A stretch of DNA of 6,082 nucleotides from Pseudomonadota bacterium (GTDB lineage: Bacteria; Pseudomonadota; Alphaproteobacteria; Acetobacterales; Acetobacteraceae), in the NCBI GenBank assembly GCA_021815835.1, contig JAKAZN010000132.1, positions 1 through 6,082 of the forward strand, in the 5' to 3' direction. The notes beneath the pieces are model-generated. The model was not told the DNA's origin. It did no database searches and saw only the letters and a program-made list of their open reading frames with translations. Shown here piece after piece: positions 1 to 6,082 of the stretch; position 1 is the first letter of the stretch, and each line of letters begins with the position of its first letter. The position numbers and the translations under genes were made by a program.

Positions 1-2
1 GC

Positions 3-35
3 CCCCTGGCCCGCCCCTGGCCCGCCCCTGGCCCG
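3..35. repeat. three perfect tandem copies of an 11-bp GC-rich unit
   Basis: The unit CCCCTGGCCCG occurs three times without mismatch at 3-13, 14-24 and 25-35. The flanking bases on both sides break the pattern, so the array is exactly three units here. The 11-bp period is not a multiple of three, so it does not keep a simple codon repeat, and it is close to one helical turn, which would put the units on one face of the DNA. It lies about 90 bp upstream of the first efflux gene. It could be a regulator-binding array, a variable-number repeat, or the low-complexity tail of an upstream gene: all three forward frames are open through it, which means little at this GC content. Function unknown. 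Confidence 0.85.
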
Positions 36-40
36 GCCAG
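28..40. repeat. 13-bp perfect inverted repeat, possible operator
   Basis: CTGGCC (28-33) and GGCCAG (35-40) are perfect inverted arms around a single central C at 34. The left arm is part of the third 11-bp repeat and the right arm lies beyond the array, so the palindrome is created at the array's downstream edge. Efflux operons are commonly controlled by dimeric repressors or response regulators that bind such sites, but the arms are short and very GC-rich, so a chance origin is quite possible. No regulator gene is in the window, and no convincing -35/-10 promoter could be recognised in positions 1-123. Confidence 0.4.
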
Positions 41-123
41 TGTCCGCCGCACCGCCGCCGTGATAGGTCCCCCGCGACCGCAGCAGGGATCGGGGCCGTG
101 ACGCCGTGCGGATGACGCCACCC

Positions 124-1530
124 ATGCGCCGATTGCGCGCCGTCCCGATCGCCGCCTGCATCCTGCTGGCGGCCTGCCAGGTCGGCCCCGCCTTTCGCGC
201 CCCCCGCCCGCCGGTGCCCGCGCGCTTCGACGCCACGCCCGAGGCCACGCCCGAAGCCGCGCCGAATGCCCTCTGGTGGCGCGACTTCGGCTCGCCCGAG
301 CTCAGCGCGTTGATCGCCGCCGCCCGGACCCGCAATTTCTCCCTCCGCGTCGCCGTCGCGCAGCTTGAAATCGCCAACGCCCAGGTGCTCGGCGCCGGCG
401 CGCCGCTGCTGCCCAGCCTGAGCGCGGGTGGCAGCGGCAGCTTCTCCCAATCCGGCCCCGGCAGCACTGGGGCTGCCAAGAACATCGACACGCGCCGCTT
501 CGCGCTGAATTTCCAGGCCTCCTACGAGCTCGATTTCTGGGGCAAGAACCGCGACGCCCTGCGCGCCGCCGAGGCCAACGCCGATGCCGCGCGCTTCAAC
601 ATCGCCACCGTCACGCTCACCGAGGAAGCCGCCGTCGCCACCACCTATTTCCAGGCGCTGGCCGATTCCGACCTGCTGGCGACCGCGCGACAGAATCTGA
701 CCGCCGCGCGCGGCCTGCTCACGCAGCTGCGCGCCGAGCTCGCCGTCGGCGTCACCGACGCGCAGACCGTCGCCCAGCAGGCCGCCCTGGTCGCGTCCGA
801 GGCGGCGACGATCCCCAACCTGCAATCGCTCTATCGCCAGCAGGTGATCGCGCTTGGCACGCTGACGGGCCAGGCGCCGGAATTCATGGCGGTCCAGGGC
901 GGGTCGCTGCGCGCGATCCACGCCCCGCTGATCCACCCCGGCCTGCCCGACCAGATCCTGGCCCGCCGGCCCGACATCGCCCAGGCCACCGCCAACCTGA
1001 TCGCCGCCAACGCCAATGTGCGCGCCGCGATCGCCGCCTTCTTTCCCACCGTCACCTTGACCGGCTCGGCGGGCTGGCAGAGCGCCGCGCTGGAGGCGCT
1101 GATCTCGCCCGGCTCCGCGCTGCTGTCGGCCGCTGCCTCGGTAACCCAGCCGATCTTCGAGGGCGGCGCGCTGCTCGCCACCCTCCGCGTCGATCGCGCG
1201 ACCTATCGCGAACTGGTCGCGCAATACGAGGCGGCGGTGGTCGCCGCGTTCTCCGACGTCGAAACCACCCTGACCGCGCTGCACTACGCGACCATCCAGG
1301 AGGCGTTGCAGGCGCGCGCCGTCGATCGCGCCCGCGCCGCGCTGACGGCGGCGGAGGCGCAGCTGCAAGCCGGCACGGTGGATATCGGCACGGTGCTGAA
1401 CGCCGAGCAGACCTTGCTGTCCGATCAGAACACGCTGATCACGGCGCGGCTCACGCGGCTCGATGCCGCGGTCAATCTCTACAAGGCACTCGGCGGCGGC
1501 TGGGAATGGCCGCGCAACCAGGGACATTAG
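124..1530 (+). CDS. RND efflux outer-membrane factor, NodT/OprM-type lipoprotein
   Basis: This is the trimeric outer-membrane channel (TolC/OprM superfamily, two OEP repeats) that exports substrates delivered by the RND pump. With the start at ATG 124 (468 aa) the protein opens with an Arg-rich n-region, a hydrophobic stretch and a lipobox LAAC, with Cys18 as the acylation site. Gln at +2 favours outer-membrane sorting. The following VGPAFRAP matches the usual VGPDYxxP entry of the family. Other hallmarks are YELDFWG (134-140), LARRPDI (279-285) followed by AAFFPTVTLTG, and a C-terminal VLNAEQTLLSDQN helix ending in LYKALGGGW (452-460). Length is typical and no damage is seen. In-frame GTG 106 and ATG 112 are alternative starts; 124 was chosen because it gives the most compact signal peptide, with a weak CGGA about 10 bases upstream. 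It is the first gene of the unit and the adaptor follows after 5 bp. Family assignment is firm; the exact start is not. Confidence 0.95.
   Translation: MRRLRAVPIAACILLAACQVGPAFRAPRPPVPARFDATPEATPEAAPNALWWRDFGSPELSALIAAARTRNFSLRVAVAQLEIANAQVLGAGAPLLPSLSAGGSGSFSQSGPGSTGAAKNIDTRRFALNFQASYELDFWGKNRDALRAAEANADAARFNIATVTLTEEAAVATTYFQALADSDLLATARQNLTAARGLLTQLRAELAVGVTDAQTVAQQAALVASEAATIPNLQSLYRQQVIALGTLTGQAPEFMAVQGGSLRAIHAPLIHPGLPDQILARRPDIAQATANLIAANANVRAAIAAFFPTVTLTGSAGWQSAALEALISPGSALLSAAASVTQPIFEGGALLATLRVDRATYRELVAQYEAAVVAAFSDVETTLTALHYATIQEALQARAVDRARAALTAAEAQLQAGTVDIGTVLNAEQTLLSDQNTLITARLTRLDAAVNLYKALGGGWEWPRNQGH
1520..1524 (+). promoter_or_regulatory. ribosome binding site of the adaptor gene
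   Basis: AGGGA lies inside the last codons of the outer-membrane factor gene, 11 bases before ATG 1536. It supports ATG 1536 over the upstream in-frame ATG 1506, which would add ten residues in front of an already well-formed N-terminal anchor. The spacing is slightly long; a shorter AGG at 1529-1531 sits 4 bases before the start. Translation of the adaptor is probably coupled to termination of the preceding gene. Confidence 0.5.
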
Positions 1531-1535
1531 GCTTC

Positions 1536-2705
1536 ATGGCACGAACCGGGCGCATCATCGGCATCGGCATCGTCGCGGTCCTGGGCGGGGTCGTGGCGTG
1601 GCGGCTGATCGGCGGCGGCGGCACGACCAGGCCGGCGGCCGCGCCGCCGGTGCTGGTGGAAACCACCGCCGCGCGGATCGCCGACGTGCCGGTCTATCTC
1701 GATGCGCTCGGCACCGTCGTGCCCTATCGCACCGTGACGGTGCAGCCGATGGTCACCGGGCCGCTGCTCAAGGTGCTGTTCCATCAGGGCGAGGACGTAA
1801 CGGCGGGCGAGCCCCTCGCCGAAATCGATCCCGCGCCCTACCAGGCCGCGCTGGCGCTGGCGGAGGCGAAGCTCGCGCAGGACCAGGCGAGCCTTGCCAA
1901 CGCCGAATTCCAGGCGCGGCAATATGCGAGCCTGGTGAAGCAGAACTACACCTCGAAGCAGCAGGCCGCGACCGCGGCGGCGACCGCGGCGGAGGATCGG
2001 GCGCTGGTGCGCCAGGATCAGGCGGCGATCCGCACCGACCGTATCAATCTGGCCTATACCGATATCCGCGCGCCGATCGCCGGACGGACCGGCATCCTGC
2101 AGATCGATGCCGGCAATATCGTCTCGCCCAACCTCACCGGCGGGATCGTCACCATCAACACCTTGCAGCCGATCTCCGTGCAGTTCAGCCTGCCGCAACA
2201 GGACCTGCCGCAGATCCAGGCCGCGAGCCGCGCCGGGAAGGTGCCGGTGCTGGCAACCGCGCAGGGCGATCCGGCGACCGCGACGGTGCTCGATCAGGGC
2301 GTGCTCGCGGTGCTGGACAACGCGGTGAACGCATCGACCGGCACGCTGACCTTGAAGGCGACCTTTCCCAATCCGCGCCATGATCTCTGGCCCGGCGCCT
2401 TCGTCGATATCCGGCTGCGCGCGCGGATCATCAAGGCAGCCGTGACGGTGCCGCCGGTCGCGTTGCAGCAAGGTCCGCAAGGCAGCTTCGTCTATCTGGT
2501 GCAGCCCGCCGCCGCCGGGTCCAAGGCGTTGCCGAAGGTGACGATGCAGCCGGTCACGATCGGCTACCAATCGCCTGACGCGGCGGTCATCACGCAGGGC
2601 CTGAGCGTCGGCCAACAGGTGGTCACCGAGGGCACGGCGCGGCTGACCGACGGCGCGACAATACGGATCGTCGCGCCGCAAGCGGCGGCAAGCCCCGCCA
2701 AATGA
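1536..2705 (+). CDS. mdtA: RND efflux periplasmic adaptor (membrane-fusion protein), MdtA-like
   Basis: This is the adaptor that joins the inner-membrane RND pump to the outer-membrane channel. The 389-aa product starts with a short basic segment and a hydrophobic helix (about 7-25) with no lipobox, so it is either anchored by the uncleaved helix or cleaved as a secreted protein. The order of domains is that of MdtA: first lipoyl half-motif around GPLLKVLFHQGEDV (75-88) to AEIDP (95-99), an alpha-helical hairpin rich in Ala/Gln (about 100-172), second lipoyl half YTDIRAPIAGRTG (174-186), then the beta-barrel with LWPGAFV (284-290) and a membrane-proximal domain ending in a low-complexity Ala/Pro tail. 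Resemblance to E. coli MdtA extends along the whole chain, judged from memory of that protein. The stop codon overlaps the permease start by 4 bp (ATGA). The mdtA symbol denotes family membership; strict orthology is not shown. Confidence 0.95.
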   Translation: MARTGRIIGIGIVAVLGGVVAWRLIGGGGTTRPAAAPPVLVETTAARIADVPVYLDALGTVVPYRTVTVQPMVTGPLLKVLFHQGEDVTAGEPLAEIDPAPYQAALALAEAKLAQDQASLANAEFQARQYASLVKQNYTSKQQAATAAATAAEDRALVRQDQAAIRTDRINLAYTDIRAPIAGRTGILQIDAGNIVSPNLTGGIVTINTLQPISVQFSLPQQDLPQIQAASRAGKVPVLATAQGDPATATVLDQGVLAVLDNAVNASTGTLTLKATFPNPRHDLWPGAFVDIRLRARIIKAAVTVPPVALQQGPQGSFVYLVQPAAAGSKALPKVTMQPVTIGYQSPDAAVITQGLSVGQQVVTEGTARLTDGATIRIVAPQAAASPAK

Positions 2706-5700
2706 ACATCTCCGCGCCCTTCATCGCCCGCCCGGTGGCGACCTCGCTGCTCGCGATCGCGGTGCTGCTGCTCGGGGTGCTGGGCTATCGCGCGCTGCCG
2801 GTCTCATCGCTGCCGCAGGTGGACTTTCCCACCATTCAGATCGTCACGCGGCTGCCCGGCGCCTCGCCCGATACCGTCTCCAAGCTGATCACAGCGCCAT
2901 TGGAACGCCAGTTCGGGGAGATCGCGGGGATGGAGGCGATGAACTCGGTCTCCAGCCTCGGCACCAGCACGATCACGTTGCGCTTCGCGCTGACCATGCC
3001 GCAGACCACCGCGGCGCAGGATGTGCAGGCGGCGATCAACGCCGCGTCCGGCACCTTGCCGCCCAATCTGCAATATCCGCCGGTCTATAACCAGGTGAAC
3101 CCGGCGGACGCGCCGATCCTGACCATCGCGCTCACCTCGAAGACCTTGCCGCTCGATCAGGTGGCGAATGTCGCGCAGACCGTGCTGTTGCAGAAACTCG
3201 CCGAGGTGACCGGCGTGGGGCTGGTCACCGTGGAGGGTGGCCTGCGCAAGGCGATCCGCATCGCGGTGAACCCGGTCCAGCTCGCCGCCTACGGGATTTC
3301 CATGGAGGACGTGCGCAACGCGGTCGCCAACGCCAGCCAGGCCGGGGCCAAGGGTGGGCTGCAGGGCCCGCACCAGGCCTATGCACTGGGGGCCAACGAC
3401 CAGATCACCGAGCCGGCCGAGTATCGGCGCCTGATCGTTGCCTATCGCAACCAGGCGCCGGTGCGGCTGGCCGCGATCGGCACCGTCACCTCGGGGCTGG
3501 AGGATAACCAGCAGCTTGCCAGCTACAACGGCCAGCAAGCGGTCATCCTGGATATCCAGCGCCAGCCCGGGGCGAACATCGTCAGCACGGTGCGCCGGGT
3601 CGAGGCCGCGCTGGCAAGCTCGCGCGGCGTGCTGCCGGCGGGGATCGCGCTGCAAGTGGTGGCGGATCGCACCGGCACCATCGAGGCGTCGGTCCGCGAC
3701 GTGCAGATCACGCTGGTGACCGCCGCGCTCCTGGTGGTGCTGGTGATCTTCCTGTTCCTGCCCAATCCGCGCGCGGTGCTGGTGCCGGCGGTCGCGCTGC
3801 CGCTGTCCATCATCGCCACCTTCGCGGTGATGAACCAGCTCGGCTATCAGTTGGACAACCTGTCGCTGATGGCGCTGACGGTCGCGGCGGGATTCGTGGT
3901 CGATGACGCGATCGTGATGATCGAGAACATCGTGCGCGTGATCGAGACCGGGGAGACGCCCTTGCGCGCGGCCTATCTTGGCGCGCAGCAGATCGGCTTC
4001 ACCATCGTCTCGCTGACCGTTTCGCTGATCGCGGTGTTCATCCCGTTGCTGTTCATGCCCGGCATCGTGGGGCGGCTGTTTTCCGAATTCGCCGTTACCT
4101 TGTCCGTCGCTGTCGCGATCTCCGCCGTGGTGTCGCTGACCCTCACGCCGATGATGAGCGCGCGGCTGCTGCGTCCGGCGGCGGAAGCGCATCCGGGCCG
4201 GCTCGCGCGCGCCGCCGAGGCCGCGTTGGATCGCACCCGCCTTGCCTATGGGCGTGGCCTTGCCTGGTGCCTGCGCCATGCGTGGCTGATGCTGACGATC
4301 TTCGCCGCCACCGTGGCGCTGACCGTCGCGCTGTTCGTGTTGATCCCGAAGGCGCTGCTGCCGCAGGAGGACACCGGGGAGATCGTGGCCGTCACCCAGG
4401 GGCGGCAAAGCGCCTCGCTCGATGCGATGGCGCGCTTGCAGGACCAGGCGATCGCGGCGATCCGGCGCGATCCTGCCGTTGCCGGCGTCACGTCCCTGCT
4501 TGGCGCGGGGGTGACGAACCCGACGCCGAACACCGGGCAACTGACGATCGTGTTGACCCCGATCGGCACGCGCCCGGCGATCGGGGCGGTGATCGCGCGG
4601 CTGCAAGCCTCGCTCGCGCGCATCCCCGGCCTGACCTTCTACCTGCAACCGGTGCAGGACATCACGCTGTCGTCGCGCGTTTCGCCGACGCAATACCAAT
4701 ACACGCTGACCGCCACCAACCAGGCCGATCTGACCTTGTGGGCGGGCCGGATCGAGGCGGCGCTGCGTGCCCTGCCGCAGCTCGCCGATGTCGCCAGCGA
4801 TCAGGCGAACCAGGGGCTGGAAACCTATATCGATGTCGATCGCGCCGCGGCATCCCGGCTCGGCGTCACGATGGCGGCGATCGAGAACGTGCTCTACGAT
4901 TCCTTCGGCCAGCGCCAGATCGCCACCATCTATGCGCAGAACGCGCAGTACCGCGTGGTGCTGGGGATCGCGCCCGGGATGGCGACCTCGCCCGCGGCGC
5001 TGGCGGGAATCTACGTCCCGGCCGGCGGGATCGCGAGCGCCGCCGCCACCGTCGCGTCCGGACCGGGCGCCACGGTCAGCGGCACCTCCACCGCCGGGGC
5101 CAGTGCGACCGCCACCAACGCGGGGGCGCAGATTCCGCTGACGAACATCGCCCGTATCACGCAACGCGACGGACCGCTGATCATCACGCGGGAGAATCAG
5201 TTTCCCTCCGTCACGCTCAGCTTCAATCTCGCCGCCGGCGTCTCGCTCGGCGCCGCCGAGCAGGCGATCGCGCGCGCGGAGGGTTCGCTCGGCATTCCCG
5301 GCACGGTCGCCGGCACGTTCTCGGGCGCGGCGGCGGAGTTCCAGTCCTCGCTCGCCGATACGCCCTGGCTGATCGCCGCGGCGCTGGTGGTGATCTACAT
5401 CGTGCTCGGCGTGCTGTACGAAAGCACGATCCATCCGCTGACCATCCTGTCCACCTTGCCCTCGGCCGGCATCGGCGCGCTGCTCGCGCTGATGATGACG
5501 GGCACGGAGTTTTCCGTCGTCGCCCTGGTCGGCATCGTGCTGCTGATGGGAATCGTGAAGAAGAACGGTATCATCCTGGTCGATTTCGCGATCGAGGCGG
5601 AACGCACGCGCGGCCTCTCGCCCGAGGCGGCGATCACCGAGGCGGCGATGCTGCGCTTCCGCCCGATCATGATGACCACCATGGCCGCGCTGTTCGGCGC

Positions 5701-5878
5701 GGTGCCGCTGGTGGTGGAACGGGGCGCGGGGGCGGAACTGCGCACCCCGCTCGGCATCGCCATCATCGGCGGCCTGGTACTCAGCCAGGTGCTGACCCTG
5801 TTCACGACGCCGGTGATCTATCTTGCCCTGGACCGGCTGCGCCCGCGCCCCGCGCCGCTCGCCGATCCGGCGGAGTAG
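2702..5878 (+). CDS. mdtB: RND multidrug efflux permease, MdtB-like (complete)
   Basis: This is the proton-driven inner-membrane pump subunit of the HAE1/AcrB superfamily, 1058 aa with the standard twelve-helix, two-loop plan. TM1 is at about 11-28, TM2-6 from about 334 to the 480s, TM7 about 527-549, TM8 about 889-908, and TM12 about 1017-1042; two large periplasmic loops lie between TM1/TM2 and TM7/TM8. Proton-relay residues are present: D401-D402 in TM4 (GFVVDDAIV), K954 in TM10 (GIVKKNG), and R985 and T992 at TM11 (RFRPIMMTT), equivalent to AcrB D407, D408, K940, R971 and T978. Phrases such as FGQRQIATIY, GAELRTPLGI and LTLFTTPVIYL match MdtB more closely than MdtC. The start is ATG 2702, inside the ATGA overlap; no clear Shine-Dalgarno precedes it, which suggests translational coupling to the adaptor. 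An odd feature is a 34-residue low-complexity insertion at 777-810. MdtB of E. coli works together with MdtC, and a second permease follows here after 3 bp. Substrates are unknown. Confidence 0.96.
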   Translation: MNISAPFIARPVATSLLAIAVLLLGVLGYRALPVSSLPQVDFPTIQIVTRLPGASPDTVSKLITAPLERQFGEIAGMEAMNSVSSLGTSTITLRFALTMPQTTAAQDVQAAINAASGTLPPNLQYPPVYNQVNPADAPILTIALTSKTLPLDQVANVAQTVLLQKLAEVTGVGLVTVEGGLRKAIRIAVNPVQLAAYGISMEDVRNAVANASQAGAKGGLQGPHQAYALGANDQITEPAEYRRLIVAYRNQAPVRLAAIGTVTSGLEDNQQLASYNGQQAVILDIQRQPGANIVSTVRRVEAALASSRGVLPAGIALQVVADRTGTIEASVRDVQITLVTAALLVVLVIFLFLPNPRAVLVPAVALPLSIIATFAVMNQLGYQLDNLSLMALTVAAGFVVDDAIVMIENIVRVIETGETPLRAAYLGAQQIGFTIVSLTVSLIAVFIPLLFMPGIVGRLFSEFAVTLSVAVAISAVVSLTLTPMMSARLLRPAAEAHPGRLARAAEAALDRTRLAYGRGLAWCLRHAWLMLTIFAATVALTVALFVLIPKALLPQEDTGEIVAVTQGRQSASLDAMARLQDQAIAAIRRDPAVAGVTSLLGAGVTNPTPNTGQLTIVLTPIGTRPAIGAVIARLQASLARIPGLTFYLQPVQDITLSSRVSPTQYQYTLTATNQADLTLWAGRIEAALRALPQLADVASDQANQGLETYIDVDRAAASRLGVTMAAIENVLYDSFGQRQIATIYAQNAQYRVVLGIAPGMATSPAALAGIYVPAGGIASAAATVASGPGATVSGTSTAGASATATNAGAQIPLTNIARITQRDGPLIITRENQFPSVTLSFNLAAGVSLGAAEQAIARAEGSLGIPGTVAGTFSGAAAEFQSSLADTPWLIAAALVVIYIVLGVLYESTIHPLTILSTLPSAGIGALLALMMTGTEFSVVALVGIVLLMGIVKKNGIILVDFAIEAERTRGLSPEAAITEAAMLRFRPIMMTTMAALFGAVPLVVERGAGAELRTPLGIAIIGGLVLSQVLTLFTTPVIYLALDRLRPRPAPLADPAE
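5030..5131 (+). other. 34-residue Ala/Gly/Ser/Thr-rich insertion within the MdtB-like permease
   Basis: Residues 777-810 separate IYVPAGG from IPLTNIARI. In E. coli MdtB, MdtC and AcrB, as I recall them, these two beta-strands are joined by a tight turn of only a few residues. The insert is almost entirely Ala, Gly, Ser and Thr with some Val, lacks charged residues, and stays in frame. It accounts for the length difference: without it the protein would be about 1024 aa, the same as MdtB minus its longer N-terminus. By alignment to AcrB the turn lies near the end of the docking (funnel) subdomain, in the periplasm. Its DNA is not a simple tandem repeat. Confidence 0.7.
5872..5875 (+). promoter_or_regulatory. 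ribosome binding site of the second permease gene
   Basis: GGAG sits 6 bases before ATG 5882, close to ideal spacing, and lies within the last two sense codons of the preceding permease gene. It is the clearest Shine-Dalgarno sequence in the window and fixes the start of the truncated gene. Confidence 0.65.
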
Positions 5879-5881
5879 CGC

Positions 5882-6082
5882 ATGGGCTTCTCCGAACCCT
5901 TCATCCGCCGCCCGATCGGTACCGCGCTGCTCGCCGCCGGCGTGCTGCTCGCCGGCGTGATGGCGTTCTTCGCGCTCCCGGTCGCCGCGGTGCCGTCGAT
6001 CCCGGTGCCGGGGATCGTCATCTTCGCCTCCGAACCAGGTGCGTCGCCCGCCATCATGGCGAGCACGGTCGCCGCGCCCCTG
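5882..6082 (+). CDS. second RND efflux permease, N-terminal part only (MdtC position)
   Basis: The first 67 codons of a gene that runs off the right edge in an open frame. The opening MGFSEPFIRRPIGTALL, the hydrophobic TM1 (about 13-32), and PGASPAIMASTVAAPL are the standard N-terminus of an RND permease; compare E. coli MdtC, where FIYRPVATILL and PGASPETMASSVATPL occupy the same places. It starts 3 bp after the stop of the MdtB-like gene and has a good GGAG ribosome binding site, so it belongs to the same operon and presumably supplies the partner subunit of a heterotrimeric pump. An oddity is that the usual LPQVDFPTI segment after TM1 reads VPSIPVPGI, losing the conserved acidic residue. 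Whether the rest of the gene is intact, and whether it is really MdtC-like, cannot be seen here. Confidence 0.9.
   Translation, partial: MGFSEPFIRRPIGTALLAAGVLLAGVMAFFALPVAAVPSIPVPGIVIFASEPGASPAIMASTVAAPL

Noticed and set aside
1..63. Possible 3' end of an upstream gene terminating at TGA 61-63, with TAG directly after
   Set aside because: The frame encodes only a Pro/Ala-rich string covering the tandem repeat and the other two forward frames are also open here. With so few codons it cannot be supported as a gene, although it cannot be excluded.
41..105. Sigma-70-like promoter for the operon
   Set aside because: No credible -35/-10 pair could be seen; the region is almost entirely GC-rich apart from a short GTGATAGG, so no promoter is called.
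1506..1535. Adaptor start at ATG 1506 overlapping the outer-membrane factor gene
   Set aside because: It would add ten residues before the basic segment and hydrophobic helix, and its only purine-rich element directly abuts the start codon. ATG 1536 fits the signal/anchor better.
1463..2383. A 306-codon plus-strand open frame in another frame over the adaptor
   Set aside because: It overlaps two well-supported genes and its product is Arg/Gly/Ala-rich low complexity; it is a shadow of the adaptor gene.
1527..2681. A 384-codon minus-strand open frame opposite the adaptor gene
   Set aside because: Same antisense composition effect (Arg/His/Gly/Asp-rich, no domain). The plus-strand MdtA-like protein explains the region fully.
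2804..5434. A very long (876 codon) open frame on the minus strand opposite the MdtB-like permease
   Set aside because: Its translation is dominated by Arg, Asp, Gly, His and Gln without recognisable domains, as expected for the antisense frame of a GC-rich gene. The plus-strand frame has clear RND permease homology along its whole length.
1..6082. Search for a novel system such as a defence module, retron, CRISPR array, mobile element or RNA gene
   Set aside because: Nearly all of the window is accounted for by four contiguous efflux genes with clear homology; no repeats beyond the leader array, no transposase or integrase remnants and no structured RNA were recognised.

Overview
The window holds one very GC-rich transcription unit, all on the + strand, encoding a tripartite RND multidrug efflux system of the MdtABC/MuxABC kind. 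The GC-rich codon use, a NodT-type outer-membrane factor and the dual-permease layout fit a Gram-negative proteobacterium, most likely an alphaproteobacterium (for example Sphingomonadales or Acetobacteraceae). That placement is inferred from composition and protein style; there is no rRNA or other marker gene to confirm it.

Layout: positions 1-123 are a short leader containing three perfect copies of an 11-bp repeat, an overlapping 13-bp palindrome and tandem stop codons (TGA TAG, 61-66). It is followed by an outer-membrane lipoprotein channel (124-1530), a periplasmic membrane-fusion adaptor of MdtA type (1536-2705), a complete inner-membrane RND permease of MdtB type (2702-5878), and the first 67 codons of a second RND permease (5882 to the right edge), in the place where MdtC would be expected. 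The genes are separated by 5 bp, -4 bp (an ATGA overlap) and 3 bp, so there is no room for internal promoters or terminators and the four proteins are almost certainly co-expressed.

How they work together: the two permeases are expected to form a heterotrimeric proton-driven pump in the inner membrane, the adaptor bridges it to the outer-membrane channel, and the channel opens to the outside. The full permease keeps the RND proton-relay residues (D401, D402, K954, R985, T992), so it looks functional. Substrates cannot be read from the sequence.

This is a recognisable, ordinary efflux operon, not a new type of system. The points worth a second look are a 34-residue Ala/Gly/Ser/Thr-rich insertion in the docking region of the MdtB-like permease, an atypical N-terminal motif in the second permease, and the repeat/palindrome block upstream of the first gene. 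No RNA gene, mobile element, CRISPR array or terminator was seen.
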